This document shows, in pieces, positions 1-8,112 of a DNA stretch of 64,000 nucleotides (its first letter is position 1; each line of letters starts with the position of its first letter). The translations under genes and the position numbers were made by a program. The stretch covers positions 2,294,001 to 2,358,000 of the forward strand of contig CP172536.1 of the NCBI GenBank assembly GCA_044598425.1, in the 5' to 3' direction. This stretch comes from JAEVLT01 sp044598425 (GTDB lineage: Bacteria > Bacillota > Bacilli > Bacillales > Cytobacillaceae). The notes under the pieces were generated by a model, which searched no databases, was not told where the DNA came from, and worked only from the letters and a program-made list of their open reading frames with translations.

Positions 1-56
1 CCCCCTCCATTTCCCCCTATCATACTTATGAACTTGTCCGCAAAATCAGAACAAAA

Positions 57-79
57 AACCGATCTTTTTATGATCGGTT
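57..79 (-). terminator. Rho-independent terminator after ypbE
   Basis: An 8-bp inverted repeat (57-64 with 72-79) and a 7-base loop are followed on the minus strand by a T-rich run. It overlaps the ypbE stop codon. Confidence 0.8.
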
Positions 80-782
80 ATTGGTCGAGCGGGATTTTTA
101 AAACCTGGCCCTTTACAATCGAATTTGACTGCATTTTATTTGCTTCCTTGATTATTGTCACACCTTCTTTTGAATGGTAGTAATTCATCGCAATGCGATA
201 AATTGTTTCCTGCGGTTGAACAGTGTGATAAACCAATTTTTTACTATTAGAATCTGTCCTTATACTTGTTTTGCTTGAAGGCGCGGTTTCGGGGCCATTC
301 CCATTTTTATCTGACCCATTTAAATTGAGTGAACTAGGACTAATAGAAGAGTTTGGAAGCGGATTTTCATTGGGTGTCACCTGGTTCTTCTCTGCATTGT
401 TAGTCGACTGATCTTGCTGATTTGCCGGTTTTCTTGCCCCATCCTTTTGGTTCTTCTGCTTTTTTTCCGGCTTCGCTTTTTCAAAGTTGATTGTTTCGTA
501 ACCTTGGGAGTCAACCGATGTTTTAACGGCTCCCCTATTCTTCACCCCATCCAAATAAGAGTACACACTAAAGCTGACAACTGGCAGCAGAATAAAAAAT
601 AACACGAGCAAGCGAATTACGGGGTATTTCAGCTTCCATTTCGTCTTTTTACGGTTATGTCGCTGACGGTGCAAATCACTTCTTGGCGGCAAGCCGGAAG
701 CTTGTTGTTTTGATTCTTGAACTTTTTCAATTCGCTGACGTAAGCGTTCAGCCTGGTTTCTGTATGGATCTTCTCTATTCAT
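78..782 (-). CDS. ypbE: LysM-domain membrane protein YpbE
   Basis: A 234-residue protein with a basic N-terminal cytoplasmic segment, one membrane helix (about residues 53-74), a long low-complexity Ser/Asn/Lys/Gln linker, and a C-terminal LysM domain (about 185-234). That arrangement predicts a membrane-anchored protein that contacts peptidoglycan outside the cell. The chosen ATG overlaps the end of ypbD (ATGA) and follows a GGGGTG-type ribosome site; an upstream in-frame start would lie inside ypbD. Gene order ypbE-ypbD-recQ-ypbB-fer matches B. subtilis, which supports the name. The biochemical role is not known. Confidence 0.85.
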   Translation of the reverse strand: MNREDPYRNQAERLRQRIEKVQESKQQASGLPPRSDLHRQRHNRKKTKWKLKYPVIRLLVLFFILLPVVSFSVYSYLDGVKNRGAVKTSVDSQGYETINFEKAKPEKKQKNQKDGARKPANQQDQSTNNAEKNQVTPNENPLPNSSISPSSLNLNGSDKNGNGPETAPSSKTSIRTDSNSKKLVYHTVQPQETIYRIAMNYYHSKEGVTIIKEANKMQSNSIVKGQVLKIPLDQ

Positions 783-1383
783 TAAACACCCCTGCCTGTT
801 CCTCTTCATTTTTTTTGCTCTTCCATCTCATATAAATTCCTAACAGAAAATCAATGATAAAATGCATGACAACCGTTACTGCTAAATTATCCGTTAGCCA
901 AAAAACAGCGCCAATAAAAAAACTAAGCAGCACAACATCGACAAATAAAAACCAGTTAAATAGGTAACGGAAATGCACCAGCGCAAACAATGTACTGGCA
1001 GCAATTAGGCCAAATTTAGCCTGAATGATTCCGCGAAAAAGAAATTCTTCACTAAAAGCTACAAGGAATGCCATAAAGGCAATATGCAAAATGGATCTGT
1101 TCCGAAAAATCTTCTCATTCAATCCCCCATCGTCATAAAAAGAATTCGGCAGCCATTTCATTAAAATCAGGTCGATTGCTACAACAAAAATTCCGCCAGC
1201 AGCGCCTACCGTAATAATATTTAGATCATCTATGCGAATATGACGAAAAACAGAGAAGCGATCAAAGAAAATCATGCCCAATACAAATGAAACCCCAATC
1301 AGCAAAACCTGGGTAGCATATAGATGAAACAGCAATTCTTTGTCGGATAATTCGTTAACCATTTCGTTGTATTTTTTTTTCAT
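775..1383 (-). CDS. ypbD: CPBP-family intramembrane metalloprotease YpbD
   Basis: A 202-residue polytopic membrane protein of the CPBP (CAAX protease and bacteriocin-processing, Abi) family. The family motifs are visible in order: EExxxR (SEEFLFRG) near residue 110, FxxxH (FALVH) about 25 residues later, and a final HxxxD (MHFIID). These residues form the membrane-embedded catalytic site in the family. The substrate is unknown. The gene lies between recQ and ypbE with start/stop overlaps, so it is probably co-transcribed with them. The second ATG was chosen because the first lies within the recQ stop region; the ribosome site is weak and translational coupling to recQ is likely. Confidence 0.88.
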   Translation of the reverse strand: MKKKYNEMVNELSDKELLFHLYATQVLLIGVSFVLGMIFFDRFSVFRHIRIDDLNIITVGAAGGIFVVAIDLILMKWLPNSFYDDGGLNEKIFRNRSILHIAFMAFLVAFSEEFLFRGIIQAKFGLIAASTLFALVHFRYLFNWFLFVDVVLLSFFIGAVFWLTDNLAVTVVMHFIIDFLLGIYMRWKSKKNEEEQAGVFNE

Positions 1384-1387
1384 TATA

Positions 1388-2875
1388 TCAGCTCTCATTA
1401 ACTAAAATAGTGCGCAAATAGTCTTTCCAATTTAATTGTTCACCAAAGAATTGCTTAGACTGTTTCGTTTCGTATTCGTTCATGTTAACTCCGCAAAAGT
1501 CGCAGCAGTTGGTGATTTTAGCTTCAACTGTTTCGTTAAAATAATCAAGGATCATTTCTCGTCTGCAATGTTTTGCCTCTATCCATTTTTTTACCTTTGC
1601 AATATTTGCTTTCTTTATATTCAACCGTCTCTCAACATATTGCTCAATTTTTCTTTGAGCATCATCGAGATTATCTGCTGAAATGGTGCTGTCTTTCAAA
1701 AATTCTTCCACCAGCCTCCACTGGATTTCAGAAAAACCGCCCGCTTCTATTAGTTCCTTCTCCAATTCAGATAGTTTGTTACGTTTTTGTCCCCTTAACC
1801 TGTTAAATAGCCAATCGATCTGCTGCTTTGCCGGCAATTCGCTTTCAACCAGTTGGATTGGCAGCTGCTCATCTCCTGGAGAATGCAGCAGAATGGCAAT
1901 GCTTGGCAGTCCATCCCGACCCGCTCTGCCGATTTCCTGAAGATAGGATTCCATTTGCAGCGGCATATGATAGTGAATAATAAAACGGACATTTTCTTTG
2001 TTGATTCCCATCCCAAATGCACTTGTTGCACAAATCATGTCAAGTTGGTTATGAATAAATTGCTGCTGAATCAAAGTCCTTTGCTCTTGATCCATACCGC
2101 CATGATAGGCCATTACTCTGCCAATTCCCTTATCTCTTAAATACTGGGCCATTTGATCGGCCGTTTTTTTACTTGAAAAGTAGATGATGCCCGGCTTTTG
2201 CAGTTTTTGAGCATATTCGAGGAGCAGATGCTGCTTTTCTTGATGATCAGCTGTCCTTGCAATATAAAAGGCAATATTAGGACGGTCAACCGTTGATTCT
2301 ATTTTCGCAGCATCGCTCAACTGAAGTGAACGCAAAATGTCTTCCCGAACCTCATTAGTTGCTGTTGCTGTTAAAGCAAGTGTCAGCGGATTCCCCAATT
2401 CACGCCGGATTGCCCCCAATTTTAAATAGCCCGGACGAAAATCGTATCCCCATTGCGATATGCAGTGTGCTTCATCAACAACAAAGAGTGAAATCGATAG
2501 CATTTTCAGCTTTTGGATCATTGCCTCTGTCTGAAGCATTTCCGGAGAAATAAAAATAAATTTGTACTTATTTAAATCATGAAGCACCGTTTTTCTTTCA
2601 TTTACTGATAAAAAAGAATTTAAAGCAACTACACGTTTTTCTTTGTATTTCATCATTTGCTCAACTTGATCCTGCATAAGTGAGAGTAGCGGAGAAACAA
2701 TCATAACTGCACCACTAAGAAGATATCCAGGAAGCTGATAGCAAAGAGATTTGCCGGTACCTGTCGGCAGCATGGCTAACGTATGCCGGCCGGCCAATAT
2801 AGATGATATCACTTCTTTTTGCCCCATTTTGAAAGAACGGTAGCCAAAATATTTTTCCAATTGTTCTTCTAACAT
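1388..2875 (-). CDS. recQ: RecQ-family ATP-dependent DNA helicase (short form, RecS)
   Basis: A 495-residue superfamily 2 helicase. Visible motifs are Walker A (PTGTGKS, residues 37-43), the DEAH box (134-137), a helicase C domain with the QxxGRAGRDG motif, and a Cys cluster near the C-terminus (CRREMILDYF, then CCDFC) that matches the RecQ zinc-binding module. There is no HRDC domain, so this is the short B. subtilis RecS type rather than the longer RecQ. It should unwind DNA 3' to 5' in recombination and fork repair. It overlaps the 3' end of ypbB by a few bases, indicating one transcript. Confidence 0.93.
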   Translation of the reverse strand: MLEEQLEKYFGYRSFKMGQKEVISSILAGRHTLAMLPTGTGKSLCYQLPGYLLSGAVMIVSPLLSLMQDQVEQMMKYKEKRVVALNSFLSVNERKTVLHDLNKYKFIFISPEMLQTEAMIQKLKMLSISLFVVDEAHCISQWGYDFRPGYLKLGAIRRELGNPLTLALTATATNEVREDILRSLQLSDAAKIESTVDRPNIAFYIARTADHQEKQHLLLEYAQKLQKPGIIYFSSKKTADQMAQYLRDKGIGRVMAYHGGMDQEQRTLIQQQFIHNQLDMICATSAFGMGINKENVRFIIHYHMPLQMESYLQEIGRAGRDGLPSIAILLHSPGDEQLPIQLVESELPAKQQIDWLFNRLRGQKRNKLSELEKELIEAGGFSEIQWRLVEEFLKDSTISADNLDDAQRKIEQYVERRLNIKKANIAKVKKWIEAKHCRREMILDYFNETVEAKITNCCDFCGVNMNEYETKQSKQFFGEQLNWKDYLRTILVNES

Positions 2876-3921
2876 TGTTCCGCACCCATCTTTGCCAGAA
2901 CGAGCCGAATTTCAAAATAATTCGCTCCCTTGACTGCATTTCGAATTTGTTTTAACTGCCGTGTGTCTTCCCGCTGGGCAGCGGCGATAATTTTAGCCTG
3001 AGTTTGTTTATCGATATAGTTATCAATCGAAAATTGAGCAACGTTTAGGGCAATCTCGACAATGTGGTCTTCAATTGTATTCACTTTAAGCCGCCGTAAT
3101 TTCGCAATCTCTTCAAGCGAATATCCCTGGTTTATCAATGATAATGTCCGACTGGAAGAAAGAGTTAAAGATAAGTTTGGGCTTGAATCGGTTACAAGAC
3201 AAGAAAGTAGCGGGTAAGTTTTTGGATTTTCGGATAACTGACGAATCATATAATGTAAGATTGTTAAAAATTCTATATGGTAGCTTGAAATTTCCATATG
3301 CAGCTGATCTGCTGCCTGGGTGGAAGTTAAACCAATGTGATTATAGCCAGTTAGCCGGAGAACAAGTACAAGAGGATTAAGATTATCTGCCTTTTCAAGA
3401 CAGTCAACCAGCTCGGCGTAAAGTTTTTTTCCAAATATATCGCGCGGTAAGGAGCTTTTTTGCAGAAAATTTTTTATCCACTGTTGAATTTCTTTATTTT
3501 TTTGAATTGGAAGATAATTCGCCTCATTATTCACAAGGTTAGAGCTGACTTGCACTAATAGAGATAATCTTTCCCAAAAAACACTTGTTTGCTGATACTT
3601 CCATCCATTAAGATGATTCAATGCTTTCTGTTTTTTCCAAAACGCTCCTAACTCATTTTCACCTTGACCCGTTAGTGTGAACCGTTGATCTCCAACTTCT
3701 TTAAGCCAGCCTCTTTTGAAAGATGTTTGTATGGATTCTTCAAGGAATTCTCGAGTTATGGGATGATAGATGCCAAAATACTTAGTGAGTCGGTACCAGT
3801 GTGCATCTTGAATGGTTTGCGATGATTTTTTTCCTTTTAATAGGTGATAAATGGAATAAATGGTTCTTTCTCCATTTAATTGTTTTAGGCAATAAAAAAT
3901 TATCCCTTCAATAATCTTCAT
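2869..3921 (-). CDS. ypbB: Helix-turn-helix domain protein YpbB
   Basis: A 350-residue protein in the same position as B. subtilis YpbB, directly upstream of recQ. The C-terminal part (about 235-320) contains a helix-turn-helix-like stretch (GYSLEEIAKLRRLKVNTIEDHIVE); in related proteins this region is called the RQC/HTH_40 domain, commonly attached to RecQ helicases. It may therefore supply the DNA-binding module missing from the short RecQ encoded next to it; that functional link is inference. The start has a good AGGTGGG ribosome site. Confidence 0.85.
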   Translation of the reverse strand: MKIIEGIIFYCLKQLNGERTIYSIYHLLKGKKSSQTIQDAHWYRLTKYFGIYHPITREFLEESIQTSFKRGWLKEVGDQRFTLTGQGENELGAFWKKQKALNHLNGWKYQQTSVFWERLSLLVQVSSNLVNNEANYLPIQKNKEIQQWIKNFLQKSSLPRDIFGKKLYAELVDCLEKADNLNPLVLVLRLTGYNHIGLTSTQAADQLHMEISSYHIEFLTILHYMIRQLSENPKTYPLLSCLVTDSSPNLSLTLSSSRTLSLINQGYSLEEIAKLRRLKVNTIEDHIVEIALNVAQFSIDNYIDKQTQAKIIAAAQREDTRQLKQIRNAVKGANYFEIRLVLAKMGAEQC

Positions 3922-4027
3922 CCATTTCCCACCTTTCGATCTTATTCTTCATTTTTCAATCATTATTTTAGCACGAAATTCGTCAGCAGGCTGTTGAAAA
4001 TTGTTAAACTGCAATGAATAGTTATAT

Positions 4028-4095
4028 CCAATCTTTAAGGTGAATGAACAATTTTCTATTGAAAAGTTGCTCATTCAGTTTTACAATAAGATTGG
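4028..4095. repeat. Nested inverted repeat upstream of fer
   Basis: An outer 8-bp dyad (4028-4035 with 4088-4095) encloses a near-perfect inner hairpin (4042-4056 with 4061-4076, TATT loop). It lies between the divergent ypbB and fer genes. It has no U-tract of a normal terminator, so its role is open. Confidence 0.6.
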
Positions 4096-4170
4096 GAAAT
4101 GCGCTTCCATTAAATTCTGTGGAAAAGCAGTAAGTATTACATATGTTTAATAAATCGGGAGGTTTTTTTC

Positions 4171-4419
4171 ATGGCAAAGTACACAATCGTTGACAAAGAA
4201 ACTTGCATTGCTTGCGGTGCATGCGGCGCAGCTGCACCAGATATTTATGATTATGACGATGAGGGTATCGCATACGTTACACTTGACGACAACGAGGGTA
4301 TCGTTGAAATTCCAGATGTGTTGATTGATGACATGATGGATGCGTTTGAAGGCTGTCCCACTGATTCTATTAAAGTAGCAGACGAGCCATTCGACGGAAA
4401 CCCAAATAAATTCGAATAA
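4171..4419 (+). CDS. fer: [4Fe-4S] ferredoxin Fer
   Basis: An 82-residue acidic ferredoxin. Cys12, Cys15 and Cys18 (CxxCxxC) and the distant Cys62 (GCPTDSI) provide the four ligands of one [4Fe-4S] cluster, as in the Bacillus single-cluster ferredoxins. It is a soluble electron carrier; in Bacilli it can serve cytochrome P450 and desaturase enzymes. A GGGAGG ribosome site precedes the ATG. It stands alone between ypbB (divergent) and the pyrophosphatase gene, and is followed by its own terminator. Confidence 0.95.
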   Translation: MAKYTIVDKETCIACGACGAAAPDIYDYDDEGIAYVTLDDNEGIVEIPDVLIDDMMDAFEGCPTDSIKVADEPFDGNPNKFE

Positions 4420-4451
4420 GCCTATACAAAAAAATATAGTTAAGCTTTCCG

Positions 4452-4487
4452 CCCCCATACTTTTTAAGAAAATGGGGGTATTTTTTT
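4452..4487 (+). terminator. Terminator after fer
   Basis: A CCCCCAT/ATGGGGG stem followed by a run of T on the plus strand, 30 bases after the fer stop. Confidence 0.85.
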
Positions 4488-4561
4488 CAGCTTTTGTTTG
4501 CAGCCCGAAGTTCCTTCCACTATAATAAAAACGCATATGTACATAATAAGGAGGAAGTATG

Positions 4562-5056
4562 ATGGCTTTTGAAAACAAAGTGGTTGAAGCTTTTATTGAA
4601 ATTCCAACTGGAAGCCAAAATAAGTATGAATTTGACAAAGAACGCGGGATTTTCAAATTAGACCGCGTCCTATTTTCACCAATGTTCTACCCAGCAGAGT
4701 ATGGTTATCTCGAAAATACTTTAGCGCTTGATGGAGATCCGCTAGATATTCTTGTTCTTGTAACCAATCCAACTTTCCCAGGATGTGTTATCGATACAAG
4801 AGTTATCGGTTTCTTAAATATGATTGACAGCGGTGAAGAAGATGCAAAGCTGATCGGTGTCCCTGTAGAAGATCCTCGTTTTGACGATATCCGCTCCCTT
4901 GAAGATCTGCCACAGCATAAATTAAAAGAAATTGCTCATTTCTTTGAGCGTTATAAAGACCTTCAAGGCAAGAAAACGGAAATCGGTGCCTGGGAAGGCG
5001 CGGAAGCAGCTGCAAAATTAATTGAAGAATGCAAAGTCCGTTATCAAAATAAATAA
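4562..5056 (+). CDS. ppa: Family I inorganic pyrophosphatase
   Basis: A 164-residue soluble pyrophosphatase that hydrolyses PPi to two phosphates and drives biosynthetic reactions. The family I signature DGDPLDILVL (about 58-67), the PAEYGY segment and later acidic metal ligands (DPRFDDI) are present. B. subtilis itself uses a manganese family II enzyme, so this gene is not at its B. subtilis location and resembles the family I enzymes of thermophilic Bacillaceae. Two ATG codons are adjacent; the second has the better spacing (7 bases) from AAGGAGG. It is convergent with the M23 peptidase gene and shares its terminator. Confidence 0.93.
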   Translation: MAFENKVVEAFIEIPTGSQNKYEFDKERGIFKLDRVLFSPMFYPAEYGYLENTLALDGDPLDILVLVTNPTFPGCVIDTRVIGFLNMIDSGEEDAKLIGVPVEDPRFDDIRSLEDLPQHKLKEIAHFFERYKDLQGKKTEIGAWEGAEAAAKLIEECKVRYQNK

Positions 5057-5061
5057 TGAAT

Positions 5062-5098
5062 AAGAAAGGAACAGCCCTTAAAGGGCTGTTCCTTTCTT
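5062..5098. terminator. Bidirectional terminator between ppa and the M23 peptidase gene
   Basis: A long, nearly perfect palindrome with arms AAGGAACAGCCCTT and its complement, flanked by A- and T-rich ends. It sits between two convergent genes and can serve both. Confidence 0.85.
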
Positions 5099-5104
5099 AT
5101 TCAA

Positions 5105-6037
5105 CTATTTCGGAAGGGTCAAGATTTGTTCTGGTAAAATTCGATCAGAAGAAAGTTGATTGTATTCTTTTATTTTTTCAATTGACAGATGATATTGTAC
5201 TGAAATGGATGAAAGAGTATCCCCTTGTTTAACAGTATATTGATTTTCCTTCGAATGTTTTACGGTGATTTTTTGCCCGGCAATAATGTTTGTTCCAGTG
5301 AGTTTGTTTAATTGTTGAACTTCTTCGATTGCCATATGAAATTTTTCGGCAATCGACCATAAGGTATCGCCGCTTTTTACCAAATAATCAGAAGGTTGAA
5401 CATTTTGTGATTGATTTTGATTTTGAACTTGAACTGAAACTTTTTGACTTCCTTCTTGTCCGTGCAAGCGCGAGCTGGCTTCCAAAACCGACTCTCCATC
5501 TTGGATTGCACCTGCTTGGACAACTTCACCCATTTTCGCAGTCCCTAACAGCTTTTCCGGGTCTAGCGCGTACTTCTTTTCAAAAGTCCACTCTTTTTGA
5601 TGGGTTTCAAAATGAAGATGAACGCCTGTGGCCTGTCCAGTTTGTCCCATTTTTCCGATGATTTCGCCTTTCTTGACAGCTTGTCCCTCTGTAACAAGCC
5701 GGCTGTTTAGATGGGCATAAACGGTAACGTAACCATTCGGATGCTTTATAAATACAACATTTCCATATGTATCAGAGTAATAAGATTTTTCAACGAGCCC
5801 TGCTTCCACAGCAACAATAGGTGAATTCAATCCCCCTGCAATATCCAGTCCTTTGTGTTTTCCGTGCCTTGTTCCATATGTATCAGATATTATTCCATCA
5901 GCTGGCCAAATCCACTGATTCTTTTCCGGATTGGAATTTAGCATACTCGCTTGAGAATGCCTCCCTCCTAAAAACAACAAACTAACACAAAGTGCCATTA
6001 CGCCGGCAATCAAAAATCTCTTTATGTAGTCTCCCAT
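5105..6037 (-). CDS. Secreted M23 peptidase with two LysM domains
   Basis: A 310-residue exported protein. The N-terminal signal segment (about residues 6-26) is followed by an M23 (lysostaphin-type) peptidase domain with the zinc motifs HKGLD, AHL and HLHFE (about 60-160), then a linker rich in Gln and Asn, then two LysM domains (about 215-260 and 265-310). M23 enzymes cut peptide cross-links of peptidoglycan, and LysM holds them on the wall. The chosen ATG (MGDYIK) has a strong AAGGAGG site; the longer frame upstream lacks one. It sits between ppa and rsiX, and no specific developmental role can be read from the context. Confidence 0.9.
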   Translation of the reverse strand: MGDYIKRFLIAGVMALCVSLLFLGGRHSQASMLNSNPEKNQWIWPADGIISDTYGTRHGKHKGLDIAGGLNSPIVAVEAGLVEKSYYSDTYGNVVFIKHPNGYVTVYAHLNSRLVTEGQAVKKGEIIGKMGQTGQATGVHLHFETHQKEWTFEKKYALDPEKLLGTAKMGEVVQAGAIQDGESVLEASSRLHGQEGSQKVSVQVQNQNQSQNVQPSDYLVKSGDTLWSIAEKFHMAIEEVQQLNKLTGTNIIAGQKITVKHSKENQYTVKQGDTLSSISVQYHLSIEKIKEYNQLSSDRILPEQILTLPK

Positions 6038-6189
6038 TGTACTCCTCCTTCTTCTTGTCCCTTCTTCACCATATGTAAGCTTGGCCACATTTAGAACATG
6101 GATCGAAAAAGTCGTTAAGCATACTTGTTAGTATTTGGAGTTGTTTGTTATTTTATTCATTATAGGATCAACATAATTGAAGACCAGCC

Positions 6190-7365
6190 TTATGGCTGGT
6201 CTTCAATTAACTTTAAGTTTGCAGCAACTGGCACTTTATTTTCTTTTGACAAATCAAACGGCCCAAGTTTTTTCAAGCTTATATTCTTAAATTTTACACT
6301 TTCTAAGCCGAATTCCTTTGCAGTTAGTAAAATGGCTTCATAGGAATAAACCGAAGCAGCATTATTTTTTAACGGATGGTTTCTGGTCACTGTTAAATAC
6401 AGCGTTTTATTTTTAATTCCCACAAACTTAAATTTTAAGGCAGGCGAAACGGATGCTCTTAGCCCTAATTCTGGATCGCCATCGTGCATTGCCGCCAGAG
6501 CCGATTTAATATCAGGAAATGTTTTTAAAGAAGGAACTAAAAACGGAATTTTCTTGCCATCTGGAAAATAGAAGAAATACGCACGGTTTCCTTCACTCGT
6601 GACATTGATTTCTGTTTTTTTCCCCTCGTTATCAAGCATCATTCCAGATTGACCGTTTGTTGTGAATTTTATTTTTTTCAAATCGCTGTTTGACGAAATA
6701 TTTCTTTCCATAGCGTGAATAAAACTCTTTTCAGCTGTTAAACCTTGCCTATATGGATTGGATGTTGGCACATCAACAACAACGGAGTTCGATTGCCCAT
6801 CCAGAGTAAATTTAGCATGAACTGGATAATACTCGCTTAATCCCCACTCTTTTTCCCGTAAATACGGCATCTTTTCGGTAAATAGTTCAAGCCATGTTTT
6901 GTTTCCGGGATGAAGAACGATCGTTGATACAGGCACAAGTAATTGCGCCTGCAGATTTGGAATCCAATAGGTTAAAACTTTGCCATTGCCAATATCACTT
7001 TTATATGCAGCTGTTTTTAAACTCGCCAATTGCACTTGATTATGATCAGAGAACGGCTTTGCATCCATTTTGATCATTTGCTTATTCTCAGAAGCAAGCT
7101 GATTGGAACTAGATGAACCGTTTAAACGATTCTCACTGCTATTTGAGTCACCCTGTAAATTCAAAAAGCTAGGAACAAGAATCATAAACAGAAGAAATGC
7201 CGCTACAGTTGTGATACTTGGTATCAACCATGTCATACGCTTACGTTTTTTCATTTTTAACGTGAGACAATGGTAAATATCTTGCGGCTGGCGAACATCC
7301 TGAAGTTTGGGCATTTTTCTTAATAATTCTTCAATCTGCTTGTCACTGCACTCAAATTTTTTCAT
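6190..7365 (-). CDS. rsiX: Anti-sigma factor RsiX
   Basis: A 391-residue single-pass membrane protein. A short cytoplasmic N-terminal region holds sigma factor X inactive, one helix (about 44-65) crosses the membrane, and a large extracytoplasmic domain follows. The assignment rests on position: it follows sigX with a short overlap and lies beside resDE, as in B. subtilis (sigX-rsiX). Length is close to the B. subtilis protein. The ATG is preceded by AAGGAGG at 9 bases. Co-expression from the SigX promoter gives the usual negative feedback. Confidence 0.88.
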   Translation of the reverse strand: MKKFECSDKQIEELLRKMPKLQDVRQPQDIYHCLTLKMKKRKRMTWLIPSITTVAAFLLFMILVPSFLNLQGDSNSSENRLNGSSSSNQLASENKQMIKMDAKPFSDHNQVQLASLKTAAYKSDIGNGKVLTYWIPNLQAQLLVPVSTIVLHPGNKTWLELFTEKMPYLREKEWGLSEYYPVHAKFTLDGQSNSVVVDVPTSNPYRQGLTAEKSFIHAMERNISSNSDLKKIKFTTNGQSGMMLDNEGKKTEINVTSEGNRAYFFYFPDGKKIPFLVPSLKTFPDIKSALAAMHDGDPELGLRASVSPALKFKFVGIKNKTLYLTVTRNHPLKNNAASVYSYEAILLTAKEFGLESVKFKNISLKKLGPFDLSKENKVPVAANLKLIEDQP

Positions 7366-7897
7366 CTGCGCGAACCTCCTTCTCATCCAGCCGCTTCATC
7401 TGCTTCTTTAAAATTCCCAGTGCACGATGCTGTGTAGTTTTAACTTTGCTTTCCGTCCATCCTAATGTTTCAGCTGTCTCGGTAATCGACAAGTCTTGTA
7501 AATAGCGGAGAATAATTACCGCTCTTTGATCATAGGTGCAATGATTTAAGCACTCGTATACCCATTGGATTTCTTCCTTTTGAATCGCGATTTCATCCGG
7601 AATAGGGTGATAATCATCTTTTACTTGCTGCGTAGACCAATCAAATTTTTCCAGCAGCCGCTGTTTCCACCCTTTTTGTTTCCGAAAAAAATCAATTGCT
7701 ACATTTTTTGCAATTGAAAACAACCATGTTTTTTCACTGCTTCTTTTCTCAAAACGATCATATGATTTCAACACGCGAATATAAACTTCTTGGACAAGAT
7801 CCTCCGCATGTTCTTTATTTCTAACCATATAAAACAAAAATTGATAAATATCATGATGGTATTGTTTGTATAATTCATCAAAAACGGAGTCCACCAA
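7352..7897 (-). CDS. sigX: ECF RNA polymerase sigma factor SigX
   Basis: A 181-residue extracytoplasmic-function sigma factor with only regions 2 and 4. Region 2 includes HAEDLVQEVYIRVLKSYDRF and WLFSIAKNVAIDFFRK; region 4 is the C-terminal helix-turn-helix (LSITETAETLGWTESKVKTT). In Bacillus, SigX controls cell-envelope modification genes. Its promoter at 7922-7947 has an ECF sequence, consistent with autoregulation. rsiX overlaps the 3' end. Confidence 0.92.
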   Translation of the reverse strand: MVDSVFDELYKQYHHDIYQFLFYMVRNKEHAEDLVQEVYIRVLKSYDRFEKRSSEKTWLFSIAKNVAIDFFRKQKGWKQRLLEKFDWSTQQVKDDYHPIPDEIAIQKEEIQWVYECLNHCTYDQRAVIILRYLQDLSITETAETLGWTESKVKTTQHRALGILKKQMKRLDEKEVRADEKI

Positions 7898-7921
7898 TAC
7901 CCCTCCCCGTTCACTTTATTA

Positions 7922-7947
7922 GTCGCAGCTATTCAAAAAAAGTTTCA
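7922..7947 (-). promoter_or_regulatory. ECF-type (SigX/SigW-like) promoter of sigX
   Basis: On the minus strand, TGAAAC (7942-7947) and CGAC (7922-7925) are separated by 16 bases, 25 bases before the sigX start. The family consensus is TGAAAC/TGTAAC with CGTC/CGAC at this spacing. This fits autoregulation of sigX-rsiX. Confidence 0.75.
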
Positions 7948-8034
7948 ATATTAAATATAGACGGTTTTCTATTAAAAGAAAAGTCAGTATTTGGTATTTT
8001 TGTAGAATCCTATATTCCAAATTCTTTATAAGTG

Positions 8035-8066
8035 AAAAGCTCATCCGTCAAGGATGAGCTTTTTAA
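8035..8066. terminator. Terminator after resE
   Basis: A 12-bp stem (AAAAGCTCATCC and its complement) with a 5-base loop, with A and T runs on either side. Confidence 0.88.
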
Positions 8067-8112
8067 TGTTTCTTGTGGATCAAGAAAATTCCCCATATTT
8101 TTTGTTTTTTCA

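Noticed and set aside
414..602. Plus-strand frame opposite ypbE
   Set aside because: It lies entirely within a recognised gene on the other strand, has no ribosome site and no family features.
4147..4656. 169-codon minus-strand frame across fer and ppa
   Set aside because: It covers two clear plus-strand genes and their terminator, and shows no protein-like pattern.
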